From Paenibacillus pectinilyticus (GTDB lineage: Bacteria > Bacillota > Bacilli > Paenibacillales > NBRC-103111), in the NCBI RefSeq assembly GCF_001700435.1, contig NZ_LYPC01000032.1, positions 18,831 to 68,940 on the forward strand: a DNA stretch of 50,110 nt, given 5' to 3'. Positions 1 to 8,103 of the stretch are shown one piece after another. Every line of letters begins with the position of its first letter. Position 1 is the first letter of the stretch. The translations under genes were made by a program, and so were the position numbers. The notes below the pieces were generated by a model. It saw only the letters and a program-made list of their open reading frames with translations, was not told where the DNA came from and searched no databases.

Positions 1-410
1 ACCCATTAGGCTTCATTCAAGAAGCGAAGCGTAAAGCGGAAGTCAAGCAAAGCATCGAGATGCTGCGCGTTAAAACGCCAAATATGCATGCGCTGATCAA
101 AAACTTATCAGGTGGTAACCAACAAAAGGTGTTGCTAGCGAGATGGCTGCTAACCGAACCTGAAATTCTCCTTCTTGATGAACCGACGCGGGGGATTGAC
201 GTAGGGGCGAAGTTCGAGATTTACTCCATCATTGCTGATCTTGCGAAGCAAGGTAAAAGTATTATCATGATCTCTTCTGAAATGCCCGAGTTACTTGGGA
301 TGTCAGACCGAATCATGGTCATGTGCGAGGGACGTCTGACGGGTATTGTCGAAGGAAATAAAGCAACAGAAGAAGAGATTATGCGCCTTGCTGCACAGCA
401 TATGGCATAA
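1..410 (+). CDS. mglA: Galactose/methylgalactoside-type ABC importer ATPase, C-terminal part
   Basis: The reading frame is open from the first base of the window, so this is the 3' end of a longer gene; no start is present. About 135 residues remain. They hold the second nucleotide-binding domain of a double-ATPase sugar importer subunit: signature motif LSGGNQQKV, Walker B plus D-loop ILLLDEPTRGIDVGAK and a switch region IIMISSEMPELLGMSDR. The wording EPTRGIDVGAKFEIY and SSEMPELLG matches MglA closely, and the following gene is MglC-like. The protein would energise monosaccharide uptake at the inner face of the membrane. An mglB binding-protein gene should lie to the left. The sugar could also be another hexose or pentose, since RbsA and XylG are close relatives. 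Confidence 0.9.
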   Translation, partial: PLGFIQEAKRKAEVKQSIEMLRVKTPNMHALIKNLSGGNQQKVLLARWLLTEPEILLLDEPTRGIDVGAKFEIYSIIADLAKQGKSIIMISSEMPELLGMSDRIMVMCEGRLTGIVEGNKATEEEIMRLAAQHMA

Positions 411-428
411 TGGAGGGGGCCTAGAACC

Positions 429-1460
429 ATGACTACAAAAACAGAAACATTGAAATCGAGAGACCTTAGCGGGTTCATTACCAAATACGCCATTTACATC
501 GTTTTAGTTGTTCTAGTAATTGGGATCGCCATTTACGATCCACGCTTTTTATCCGTCAGTATTCTACGGGATATCTTATTGCAGTCATCTACACGCGTTA
601 TTATCGCATTGGGTGCAGCTTTCATTCTGATCACGGGAGGAACGGATCTATCCGCAGGTCGAATCGTTGGTTTAACCGCGGTCATTTCCGCTTCCATGCT
701 GCAAACTCAGGAATATGGTAGAAGATTCTTCCCAGACCTTCCGCATTTGCCATTGTTTGTTCCTATTATTATTGCGATTATTGCAGGTCTTTTGATCGGT
801 CTTATCAACGGAATTGTAGTTGCTAAATTACGCGTTCCGCCATTTATCGCTACATTAGGTACGATGGTTGCCGTATATGGTGCGAACTCCTTGTACTTCG
901 ACATGAAGCCGAATCAGTCCCAGCCAATTGGTGGCTTGAGACCTGACTTCAGTAAGCTAGGAACAGGCTCCATCGGTTCCAGCGCAACGTATTCCATTCC
1001 TTATATTGTCATCTTCGCAATCGTGGTTGCGATTATCGTATGGATCGTTTTCAACAAAACAAAACTTGGTAAATACATGTATGCGATCGGTGGAAACATT
1101 CATGCCGCGGTCGTTTCAGGAATTAACGTAAACCGTTACTTGATTTACATCTACGGTATTGCTGGTGCGCTTTATGGACTAGCAGGGGTATTGGAAGCAG
1201 CTAGAACGGGTGGAGCAACGAATAACTACGGGAACATGTACGAGCTTGATGCGATCGCGGCTTGCGTAGTCGGCGGTGTATCAACTTCAGGTGGTATCGG
1301 AACGGTTCCAGGTGTTCTTGCAGGGGTATTGATTTTCAGCGTTATCAACTACGGTCTGACGTTCATCGGAATTAGCCCGTACTGGCAGTTGATTATTAAA
1401 GGTGTGATCATCGTTGCAGCTGTAGCGTTTGACATGCGGAAATACATGAATTCGAAGTAA
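429..1460 (+). CDS. mglC: Galactose/methylgalactoside-type ABC importer permease
   Basis: This is a 343-residue polytopic membrane protein with about eight to ten hydrophobic segments, the normal size for the CUT2 permease family. The conserved stretches TDLSAGRIVGL near residue 70, PPFIATLGTM near 135 and YELDAIAACVVGGVS near 275 are typical of MglC. It forms the membrane channel for the ATPase encoded 18 bases upstream. The start is the ATG after GGAGGGGG. The two genes are clearly one operon, closed by a stem-loop right after the stop codon. Substrate is inferred from similarity to MglC; ribose or xylose transporters of the same family are the alternative. Confidence 0.9.
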   Translation: MTTKTETLKSRDLSGFITKYAIYIVLVVLVIGIAIYDPRFLSVSILRDILLQSSTRVIIALGAAFILITGGTDLSAGRIVGLTAVISASMLQTQEYGRRFFPDLPHLPLFVPIIIAIIAGLLIGLINGIVVAKLRVPPFIATLGTMVAVYGANSLYFDMKPNQSQPIGGLRPDFSKLGTGSIGSSATYSIPYIVIFAIVVAIIVWIVFNKTKLGKYMYAIGGNIHAAVVSGINVNRYLIYIYGIAGALYGLAGVLEAARTGGATNNYGNMYELDAIAACVVGGVSTSGGIGTVPGVLAGVLIFSVINYGLTFIGISPYWQLIIKGVIIVAAVAFDMRKYMNSK

Positions 1461-1468
1461 GCTTTGGA

Positions 1469-1496
1469 GGCTGTCGAAATAATCGGCAGCCTTTTC
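1469..1496 (+). terminator. Rho-independent terminator after mglC
   Basis: An 8-base stem, GGCTGTCG with CGGCAGCC (one G-T pair), has a 7-base loop and is followed by TTTTC. It begins 9 bases after the mglC stop. The T run is short, so some read-through into the chemoreceptor gene is likely. Confidence 0.75.
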
Positions 1497-1509
1497 TATC
1501 CGAGTTGGT

Positions 1510-1523
1510 TGTAAGCGTTTACT
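1510..1523 (+). promoter_or_regulatory. CcpA-like cre site in the chemoreceptor leader
   Basis: TGTAAGCGTTTACT agrees with the cre consensus TGWAANCGNTNWCA at 13 of 14 positions. It lies between the mglC terminator and the TTG start of the chemoreceptor. A roadblock or repression by CcpA under rich sugar is inferred. No clear promoter was found nearby. Confidence 0.5.
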
Positions 1524-1543
1524 ACGAAATGGGGGATGAGACA

Positions 1544-3280
1544 TTGAATACGAACTACGACCGGCCTGACAAGATGAAACGGTTAGTGTCTATTTCTTTG
1601 CAAAGTAAGTTGGTGGGGGCTTTCGTCCTTGTATCCTTACTTGTAGGGATCACAAGTGGATTGTCGTATACATACGTCAAAAAAGTAGATACTTCGTATA
1701 CGGAATTGCTCGATACGAATGTGAGGCTCCTTCAAGATGTAGCGGAAATCAAAGAGAAGACACAGATGCAAACCAGTTTGTTGTTCGGTTATGTGCTTGA
1801 TCCGTCGAAGGACCGGGAGAAGCGGTTAACGGATATGAATACGGAGCTGTCCACGATCATTACCAAAATGAATGATGCAGGCGGGGGGAATGAGGACGAA
1901 CAATCTGCCGTCAACGCCATGTTGGAAGCAAATCAAACCTTTGCTAGGTTAGTTCAGAAAGTCGTTGCTTACGGTGCCAAAGGTGACACGTCCTTAGCCA
2001 AAGCAGAAGCGATGCAGTGGGCGATCCCGACAACGGAGACTTTGACGCAATCAGCGGCTAAAATTGAGGAGTTGGAGACAGTCATTCAGGCAGATGCTTC
2101 TGCTCAGAATCATAACACGGTTTCGTCGACGATACGGACGTTGATTTGGGAGAGTGCTGGTGCGCTCCTATTCGCGCTACTAATGGGTCTCTTAGTGTCG
2201 CGCTCGATAGTTAAACCTGTACGAACGATGGTAAAAGCAGCAGAACGCATTGCGAATTGTGATCTAACCGTGAGTGATGTTGAGGTGAGGGGCCGCGATG
2301 AGTTGCGTGATCTGGCGATTGCATTCAATCAGATGAAAGGGAATTTGCAAGGCTTAATTAGTCAAGTAGGCCGAAGTGCGGAGCAAGTGGCCTCGGCATC
2401 GGAAGAGCTCAGTGCGAATTCGAATCAGGTTAGTGAGTTGTCGGAGCGAATTACGGGTACGATGCAACTGATTTCACAAGGAACGAATGCCCAGGTGGGC
2501 AGTGTTTATCAAGGCGTTGCCATCATGGAGGAAATGTCCGCAGCGGTGACACAAATTGCGAGTGTAACGCAAACGGCCAATAAGCAGTCTTTAGTTGCCC
2601 AGCAGGAGGCCGGGGAGGGCACAGTGGCAATTGAAACAGCAGTTTCGCAGATGCAAGCGATTTACGCCAAGATGAAGGAGCTTGCAGAATCGGTTGAGAA
2701 GCTAAGCCAACGTTCGGAAAAAATTGTGAACGCGAACGCGATGATCGCCGGCATTGCGCGGCAAACGAATATGCTCGCGCTCAACGCTTCGATTGAAGCG
2801 GCACGCGCTGGCGTGGCGGGCAAAGGGTTCGCCGTGGTTGCGGAGGAAGTCCGCAAGCTCTCTATGCAGACGGGCGCAGCGGCGCAGGATGTGGCTTCCC
2901 TTGTGACGAGTATTCAGGAGGAAACGAGGGAAGTCATGAACTCCACTGAGGCGGGCAGCCGCGAGGTGGAGACAGGGCTTGCGGTTGTGGGCGAAGCGGG
3001 AGCGACGTTCCGCCGCATTCGCTCCGCGATGGACGAGGTCGCGCGTCAGATCGAGGAGGTGGCGGGCTGCTCGGAGGCGATCTCCGAGAAGACGCTCGTC
3101 GCGGTAGGCGTGATTCGCTCCATCGACGAAGTCGCGGGGCAGACCGCTGCAGGAGCGAAGAACGTCTCGGCCAACATCGAGGGTCAGTACGCGAGCATGG
3201 AGGAGATCGTCTCCTCTGCGACGGTGCTGAGCAGCATGGCTGCGGAGTTGCAGGGTTTGATTGGGCGCTTTCGGGTGTGA
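1544..3280 (+). CDS. Methyl-accepting chemotaxis protein
   Basis: This is a membrane chemoreceptor of about 578 residues. Order: short cytoplasmic start, TM1 near residues 19-40, an extracellular four-helix-type sensor region of about 160 residues with CACHE motifs not evident, TM2 near 205-225, a HAMP linker, and a long coiled-coil signalling domain. The hairpin tip IARQTNMLALNASIEAARAG is the CheA/CheW contact and is intact. The TTG at 1544 was chosen because GGGGGATGAG precedes it; earlier in-frame starts lack a ribosome site and lie in the cre sequence. Placement behind mgl genes suggests taxis toward a sugar or a binding-protein-linked signal, but this is inference. The last third is markedly richer in GC than the first. 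Confidence 0.92.
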   Translation: MNTNYDRPDKMKRLVSISLQSKLVGAFVLVSLLVGITSGLSYTYVKKVDTSYTELLDTNVRLLQDVAEIKEKTQMQTSLLFGYVLDPSKDREKRLTDMNTELSTIITKMNDAGGGNEDEQSAVNAMLEANQTFARLVQKVVAYGAKGDTSLAKAEAMQWAIPTTETLTQSAAKIEELETVIQADASAQNHNTVSSTIRTLIWESAGALLFALLMGLLVSRSIVKPVRTMVKAAERIANCDLTVSDVEVRGRDELRDLAIAFNQMKGNLQGLISQVGRSAEQVASASEELSANSNQVSELSERITGTMQLISQGTNAQVGSVYQGVAIMEEMSAAVTQIASVTQTANKQSLVAQQEAGEGTVAIETAVSQMQAIYAKMKELAESVEKLSQRSEKIVNANAMIAGIARQTNMLALNASIEAARAGVAGKGFAVVAEEVRKLSMQTGAAAQDVASLVTSIQEETREVMNSTEAGSREVETGLAVVGEAGATFRRIRSAMDEVARQIEEVAGCSEAISEKTLVAVGVIRSIDEVAGQTAAGAKNVSANIEGQYASMEEIVSSATVLSSMAAELQGLIGRFRV

Positions 3281-3287
3281 GGGGTAA

Positions 3288-3343
3288 AGAAAAGGGTCTG
3301 TTCCACATGTAGCTTTATCTACATTGTGGGACAGACCCTTTCT
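3288..3343. terminator. Long bidirectional terminator between convergent genes
   Basis: Arms of about 25 bases (3288-3312 and 3319-3343) pair with only a few mismatches around the loop CTTTAT. A-rich and T-rich ends on both sides make it usable from either direction. It closes the chemoreceptor gene from the left and the protease cassette from the right. Its core, AGGGTCTGTTCCACA, resembles the core of the hairpin at 4067-4108. Confidence 0.85.
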
Positions 3344-3373
3344 TAGCAAAATCATATCTACTGTGGCTGGGGC

Positions 3374-3760
3374 CTATATAACCCCTGTAAGACTAATTCT
3401 CAGTTCCTTAGAATGAATAATCATTCCTGTAGATCGTATGAAATCAAATCCAAGAATGCCATCAGACATACCATAGTTCATCTCACCAATCTCAACTTCA
3501 AATTCTTGCAAAGAAATTTCCCCAATGCGAACGAAATCTAAACGTTTGGAGTAGACAACCTCAACACCACCAACGCCTCTTATTGTACTTAAGAAATCTC
3601 CTGGTTCAACGTTAACTCCTATTTGATCTACAATATCAGCATTGAATATCGTTCCTGCTGAACCTGTATCTAATAATACATGCTCTAAAATAAGCTCTTG
3701 GCCTTTGTAGCATATGGTTACTGCTATAAATGGTAATCCATAGATTAGATCAATATTCAT
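3374..3760 (-). CDS. Retropepsin-like aspartyl protease
   Basis: This 128-residue protein has one aspartyl-protease lobe, the retroviral type, which works as a homodimer. The catalytic motif LLDTGSAGT sits near residues 29-37, followed by hydrophobic strands, a glycine-rich segment GVGGVE that may act as flap, and a closing motif GILGFDFI near residues 97-104, which is the usual psi-loop partner of DTG. There is no signal peptide or membrane segment, so it is probably cytosolic. The start overlaps the stop of the upstream 85-residue gene by four bases, so the pair is translationally coupled. The substrate is unknown; the partner protein is a candidate. The pair is AT-rich compared with both neighbours. 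Confidence 0.82.
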   Translation of the reverse strand: MNIDLIYGLPFIAVTICYKGQELILEHVLLDTGSAGTIFNADIVDQIGVNVEPGDFLSTIRGVGGVEVVYSKRLDFVRIGEISLQEFEVEIGEMNYGMSDGILGFDFIRSTGMIIHSKELRISLTGVI

Positions 3761-4014
3761 CTAGGCCCTCGTATGCCAGACCATTTTTCACGTAGTTGCA
3801 AGTTTTCTCGTGAGGTGTGGAAAAAACCGTATTCTCGATTAGGTTTTTCCCGATGCAGCTCGTAGTAGCGTTTCATGGCAATTTTTGAATCCTCGTATCG
3901 ATCAATAACGGCTACTTCATCAATATACCAATAGCCTTCTTTGGAATGTGATACTAATGCTTCGCAGACAACCCATTCATCTGGATACTGTTCTCGCACT
4001 TCTTCCCAACGCAT
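3757..4014 (-). CDS. Conserved small protein paired with aspartyl protease
   Basis: This 85-residue soluble acidic protein has no named domain that I can assign. It begins MRWEEVREQYPDEWV, has a middle stretch WYIDEVAVIDRYEDS and a late stretch FFHTSRENLQL. Similar small proteins are, from memory, commonly encoded just before retropepsin-like proteases in Bacillota and cyanobacteria, often as a four-base overlapping pair as here. The start is preceded by GGAGGTGGG on the coding strand. Function is unknown; it could be a substrate, a dimerisation partner or an inhibitor of the protease. The upstream 40 bases contain TATAAT-like AT-rich sequence, so the pair probably has its own promoter. Confidence 0.75.
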   Translation of the reverse strand: MRWEEVREQYPDEWVVCEALVSHSKEGYWYIDEVAVIDRYEDSKIAMKRYYELHREKPNREYGFFHTSRENLQLREKWSGIRGPR

Positions 4015-4053
4015 CTGCCCACCTCCAATACAATATCTTGTACTGATTATATC

Positions 4054-4108
4054 ATAAAAAAACTTAGGGCTGTTCTACAAGTGAATGATTCTACTTGTAG
4101 AACAGCCC
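4054..4108 (-). terminator. Terminator of the D-amino-acid operon
   Basis: On the minus strand a perfect 16-base stem (4093-4108 with 4067-4082) and a 10-base loop is followed by TAAGTTTTTTT. It sits 18 bases past the RidA stop. Its arm GGGCTGTTCTACAAG resembles the hairpin at 3288-3343. Confidence 0.9.
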
Positions 4109-4126
4109 CGGTTATTCCCAATATCC

Positions 4127-4591
4127 CTAGTCGCGAATTTCAACAATCAATTCAATTTCCACAGGTGTGTGGAAAGGCAGATCACTAGTGCCGATCGCGG
4201 AGCGGGCATGCTTGCCATTTTCGCCAAAGATCTCAACGAGCAAGTTGGATGCGCCGTTGATGACATACGGCTGGTCGCCGAAACCGGATTCGCTGTTGAC
4301 GAAGCCGAGCATTTTAACGATTTTGACAACACGGTCTAAATCGCCTAAATAACCTTTCATGACCGCTAAGCAGTTGATGATTGTTTGACGAGCAGCAGCT
4401 TGGCCTTGCTCAATCGTCACTTCACGGCCGAGTTTACCTTCATACATTAACTCGCCATTGATACGGCAGTCCTGACCGGACAAGTAAATCAGATTCCCAG
4501 TTTGGTTGCATGGAATATACGTGAAACGCGGTTCTGGGGATGGGGGAAGTGTGATACCTAGCTCTTGCAAACGCTGTTCAATAACGGACAT
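4127..4591 (-). CDS. RidA-family enamine/imine deaminase
   Basis: This is a 154-residue YjgF/YER057c/UK114-type protein, slightly longer than the common 125-130 residues. Visible family features are NLIYLSGQ near residue 32, the long amphipathic helix around AARQTIINCLAVMKGYLGDLDRV and the closing SDLPFHTPVEIELIVEIRD. The start is the ATG preceded by GGAGGT seven bases upstream. RidA proteins hydrolyse reactive 2-aminoacrylate and related enamines released by PLP-dependent dehydratases. The canonical Arg of the classic RidA subfamily is not obvious, so it may be one of the Rid2-Rid7 groups. As last gene of the D-amino-acid operon it fits a clean-up step for the PLP enzyme encoded two genes upstream. 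Confidence 0.85.
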   Translation of the reverse strand: MSVIEQRLQELGITLPPSPEPRFTYIPCNQTGNLIYLSGQDCRINGELMYEGKLGREVTIEQGQAAARQTIINCLAVMKGYLGDLDRVVKIVKMLGFVNSESGFGDQPYVINGASNLLVEIFGENGKHARSAIGTSDLPFHTPVEIELIVEIRD

Positions 4592-4669
4592 ATGAATGAC
4601 CTCCAAGTCAAAGTTAAGTTTAGAATAGATTCGTTTAGTTGTTAAAAGGTCGTACTGCTGTGACGCAGA

Positions 4670-6274
4670 TTAATGTCGACAGCAATGCTGTGCACGAATG
4701 AAGCTGCCTTCTCGCGCATGGGTATGCTCACCATTGGTTAGTGAGAGGGCCCCATTCACCACGACATGCGAGATCCCATCCGGATACTGTCTCGGATTCT
4801 CGAAGGTCGCATGATCCTGAATGGTTTCTGGATCAAACACAGCGATATCGGCGATGTAGCCAGGCACGATCAGCCCGCGTTTACCTAGCTTGAAGCGTTG
4901 CACAGGGAACGAAGTTACCTTGCGCACAGCTTGTTCCAATGTAAGGATGCGCTGCTCTCGCACATACTTCGCGAACACACGTGGGAATGTCCCATATAAG
5001 CGCGGATGCGGCTTTCCTGTATCGCAAGTAAGACTATCTGACGCGATGAGTGACTTATCGTAAGCAACAACTTGTCCCACATCAGTGTCAGACATATGGA
5101 AGTAGACGATGGAGATACGGCCTTCTTCTTCCAAAAGCAGATCCATCATACACTCCGCTGGATCCTGCCCGCGGATTTCGCTAATCTCGGCAAGGTGTTT
5201 GCCTTCGAGATGGCCATTGCGCTCCGTGTGCATCGCGGAGAGGAACACGCTTTGCCAGCCTGTGGAACAAATCAGGTTGTCCCAGGTTGTCTGTTCGTGG
5301 CTCAATTCTTCACGAACACGGGCACGAAGCGATGGATCGCGCAGCACTTCCAGCGCGCTCTCGATCCCGCCTTCGAGCACCCAAGGAGGAAGAATGGTCG
5401 TTAAGCTAGTGGAGCCTGCATTGTACGGGTACACGTCGCACGTAACGTCCATCCCGCGTGAACGTGCATCTTCAATCAGTTCGAGCGCATCGGTGATTTG
5501 TCCCCAATTGCGCTTGCCGGCTGCCTTCAGATGGGAGATGTGCAGCGAAACACCAGCCTTCTCGGCGATCCAGATGACTTCCTTGACGGAAGGCAGCAGA
5601 TTATTCCCTTCTCCGCGAATATGGGTGGAGAAGAGGCCGTTATATTTTGGCAGCACGGAGCATAGCTCAGCAATTTCTTCCTTGCTCGTGTAGCTACCTG
5701 GCGCATAGAGAAGTCCGATCGAGAAGCCGATCGCTCCCGCCCGCAAGCCATCTTCGAGCATCAGCTTCATCTGCGTAATTTCCTGCGGCGTAGCTGGACG
5801 ATTGGCGAAGCCCATCACGGCAATACGCAGTGCGCCATGCGCGACATAGGTAGCCATATGCTCTGAAGGGCGCGATTTAGCCACGGCATCCATGTATTCC
5901 GCCACGGATTCCCATGGCCATTGCCATTTGGTCTGACCGAGCACCGGCTGAACATAGCTTTGGAGAAGCTCCGCTTGTGAAGGAACGAAGGGAGCAGGGG
6001 CAAGCCCGCAGTTGCCGACAACTTCGGCGGTAACGCCTTGTCGCATTTTGATTTCACTGTGCGGATAATCGAAAATCATCAGATCGGAATGACAATGCCC
6101 ATCAATAAAGCCAGGGGAAATGACTTGCTTATTCACATCGATGACGCGAGCAGCTTCCTCATAAAGCTGACCTACCGCGACGATTTGATTACCTTGGATA
6201 CCGACATCGCCAGCAAACCATGGATTGCCGGTGCCATCGACGATGCGTCCGTTTTTCAAAATAAGATCTAACAT
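4670..6274 (-). CDS. N-acyl-D-amino-acid deacylase (amidohydrolase)
   Basis: This 534-residue enzyme has the small beta-sandwich plus TIM-barrel layout of the D-aminoacylase branch of the amidohydrolase superfamily. Metal ligands can be placed: DGHCHSD gives His60 and His62, VVGNCG gives the bridging Cys89, STHIR gives His218, and HISHLK gives His248. SDSLTCDTGKPHPR near residue 425 holds the catalytic Asp region. It should release free D-amino acids from N-acylated D-amino acids in the cytosol; no signal peptide is seen. The gene starts 19 bases after the PLP-enzyme gene with GGGAGGTGACC ahead of its ATG, and belongs to the same operon. The acyl-chain and side-chain preference cannot be told from sequence. 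Confidence 0.88.
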   Translation of the reverse strand: MLDLILKNGRIVDGTGNPWFAGDVGIQGNQIVAVGQLYEEAARVIDVNKQVISPGFIDGHCHSDLMIFDYPHSEIKMRQGVTAEVVGNCGLAPAPFVPSQAELLQSYVQPVLGQTKWQWPWESVAEYMDAVAKSRPSEHMATYVAHGALRIAVMGFANRPATPQEITQMKLMLEDGLRAGAIGFSIGLLYAPGSYTSKEEIAELCSVLPKYNGLFSTHIRGEGNNLLPSVKEVIWIAEKAGVSLHISHLKAAGKRNWGQITDALELIEDARSRGMDVTCDVYPYNAGSTSLTTILPPWVLEGGIESALEVLRDPSLRARVREELSHEQTTWDNLICSTGWQSVFLSAMHTERNGHLEGKHLAEISEIRGQDPAECMMDLLLEEEGRISIVYFHMSDTDVGQVVAYDKSLIASDSLTCDTGKPHPRLYGTFPRVFAKYVREQRILTLEQAVRKVTSFPVQRFKLGKRGLIVPGYIADIAVFDPETIQDHATFENPRQYPDGISHVVVNGALSLTNGEHTHAREGSFIRAQHCCRH

Positions 6275-6293
6275 GATGGGTCACCTCCCGAAT

Positions 6294-7403
6294 TTATTCC
6301 AGCATGCCCCGTGCAAGCACAGGCAAGCGTTCAAATGTGTCTCCACGCTGCATAACAACCTGATTATGCAGGTTAACCGTACTGCAAATGTGATTCGGAA
6401 TAATACGGAGCTGGTCGCCGACTTGCAGGTTGGCCGCTTGAGCCAGAGGGCCCAGCTCCAACATGCCGTGTTCCTCGCTCAACCGTGTAAGAAACGCATC
6501 GTCTAGGCCGTGAATATGGCCGAAACCGCGCAGATGCAAGGGGTTCGTGCCAGGCTGCACATCGGTTGCGAAGGTTTTGCTGCCGCCATCGACGATCGCC
6601 AGATCCGCCGAAGGGCGGCTCACGACGGTGACTAGCACGCTGCCGGCGCAGTCTTCCAGCTCGCAGACGCCTAACTGCGCCTGCATCCGATCTTGATAGA
6701 CGTAGGTGCCGGGGCGAACCTCCGTCACGCCTGGAACCGCCGCGGCATACAACGCCGTCGGCGTAGAGCCAACGCTGACATCTTCGATGGCGATGCCAGC
6801 AGTGCGAAGCCGGTCAGCGAGATCAGCCATCAGCTGACCTTCTTCCCAGCCAGCGGCAGCCACGTCGAGCGTGGGCTTGCCATCAAGCAAAGCTCCGCGG
6901 AACGTGTAGATGCCAGTCAGCCGCAAGTGCGGCAAGCGGGCAATCTCTGCAGCAAGCGCGGGAGCCTGCTCATACAGCACACCCGTTCTGCGCAGCCCGG
7001 TGTCAATCTCTAACCGAACCTGCACGGTGTGTCCCAGCCTTGCAGCCGTTTGCTCGATAAGCAGGGCACCAGCCAAGCTGTCCACAGCGACGATGAGCTC
7101 AATCTTCTCACTGAGGCGAATGGCGCGTTCGATTTTGCTCACAGTCACGAGTGGGTAGGCAATGAAGATATTACCAATCCCATGAGCGGCCATGACTTCG
7201 GCTTCCGATACCTTAGCTACGGTAATGCCCACAGCACCTGCATCGATTTGAAGCTGAGCGACGGAAGGGAGTTTATGCGTCTTCGCATGAGGTCTTAACT
7301 TCACAGTGTTATGTTGCCCAACACGGTCTGCCATGGTTTGAATATTGCGTGCTAGAATGTCCGTATCAATGATCACACAAGGCGTTTCTAGGGAGATTGT
7401 CAT
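6294..7403 (-). CDS. D-serine dehydratase/D-threonine aldolase-type PLP enzyme
   Basis: This 369-residue protein has fold-type III (alanine-racemase-like) architecture: an N-terminal PLP barrel and a C-terminal beta domain. RPHAKTHK carries the presumed PLP lysine, Lys41. EIDTGLRRTGV near residue 132 and VGSTPT near 211 are phosphate-side motifs. The metal site PNHICST gives His338 and Cys340. A His-x-Cys pair is what eukaryotic-type zinc D-serine dehydratases use, while D-threonine aldolases typically use His-x-Asp, so dehydration of D-serine or D-threonine is the better guess. The start overlaps the regulator stop by four bases. Products would include aminoacrylate, a RidA substrate, and a RidA gene is in the operon. 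Confidence 0.82.
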   Translation of the reverse strand: MTISLETPCVIIDTDILARNIQTMADRVGQHNTVKLRPHAKTHKLPSVAQLQIDAGAVGITVAKVSEAEVMAAHGIGNIFIAYPLVTVSKIERAIRLSEKIELIVAVDSLAGALLIEQTAARLGHTVQVRLEIDTGLRRTGVLYEQAPALAAEIARLPHLRLTGIYTFRGALLDGKPTLDVAAAGWEEGQLMADLADRLRTAGIAIEDVSVGSTPTALYAAAVPGVTEVRPGTYVYQDRMQAQLGVCELEDCAGSVLVTVVSRPSADLAIVDGGSKTFATDVQPGTNPLHLRGFGHIHGLDDAFLTRLSEEHGMLELGPLAQAANLQVGDQLRIIPNHICSTVNLHNQVVMQRGDTFERLPVLARGMLE

Positions 7404-8062
7404 AGGGATTCACTCTCTTTCGCGTTACTTTTGCCTTCTTCCAAATGGCTGTACAGGGTGTACTTGGAAATGTTTAAGTAGGTGCAAATTTTCTCGCCGC
7501 CCTTTTTGATGAGGAAGGCACCTTTCGCGTCAAGCAACTGGATCATTCGCATTTTATCGTCTTTGGTCATAACCGCGACGGGCTTGCCAATGACTTCTTG
7601 CGCCTCTTGAATCAGAGCATCGAGCAGATCGCTCACGCTCGTTACGAACGATTCCTTCACTTCGGAGGGCTCGCCTGCTGGATTGATGAGGTTTTGTAAT
7701 GTTTTCTCAGCGACCATGAGGTCGGTAATATCCATGTTAATGCAGAGTGAGCCGATGATCGTGCCTGCTTTATTTTTCATATACATCGAGCTGGAGCGCA
7801 GTATGCGTCCGGTCTTCGTTTGCGTTAAATAGTTAAATTTGTTGCCGTTTACATGATTGCCTCGCAGCAATTCTAATCCTAGATTGGTACCGGGATCTCC
7901 GACTTTACGCCCTGTGATGTGACCGTTCGCAATCGCGACGATGGAGCTTTCATAGGAACCAGTTAAATCGTGCAGCACAACTTCGCAGTTGTCGCCGAAT
8001 TGAGCGGCCAGCCCTGTCACCAGATCAGTCAAAAATCCGAACTCATCTTGAATCGATTCCAT
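7400..8062 (-). CDS. DauR/YheO-like PAS-HTH transcriptional regulator
   Basis: This 220-residue protein has a YheO-type PAS domain (about residues 5-120; CEVVLHDL and SSSMYMKNKAGTIIGSLCINMDIT are typical) and a C-terminal HTH_22/DauR-like DNA-binding domain near 155-215, with GAFLIKKGGEKICTYLNISKYTLYSHL. DauR represses D-arginine catabolism in Pseudomonas, so the family matches the operon content. It is the first gene of the leftward operon and is coupled to the PLP enzyme by a four-base overlap, so it probably controls itself and the pathway in response to a D-amino acid. The ligand is unknown. Start chosen at the ATG after GGGAGGTTAACCGGT. Confidence 0.85.
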   Translation of the reverse strand: MESIQDEFGFLTDLVTGLAAQFGDNCEVVLHDLTGSYESSIVAIANGHITGRKVGDPGTNLGLELLRGNHVNGNKFNYLTQTKTGRILRSSSMYMKNKAGTIIGSLCINMDITDLMVAEKTLQNLINPAGEPSEVKESFVTSVSDLLDALIQEAQEVIGKPVAVMTKDDKMRMIQLLDAKGAFLIKKGGEKICTYLNISKYTLYSHLEEGKSNAKESESL

Positions 8063-8103
8063 ACCGGTTAACCTCCCTGCAGGTGTAAGTTATTCTGAGC
8101 AAA

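Noticed and set aside
2702..3355. A 217-codon open frame on the minus strand of the chemoreceptor
   Set aside because: It is antisense to the conserved signalling domain, Arg/His-rich, lacks a ribosome site, and arises from the GC-rich codon pattern of the real gene.
5109..5693. A 194-codon open frame antisense to the deacylase
   Set aside because: Composition (Ser/Arg-rich) is that of a shadow frame, and the metal ligands on the other strand prove the deacylase.
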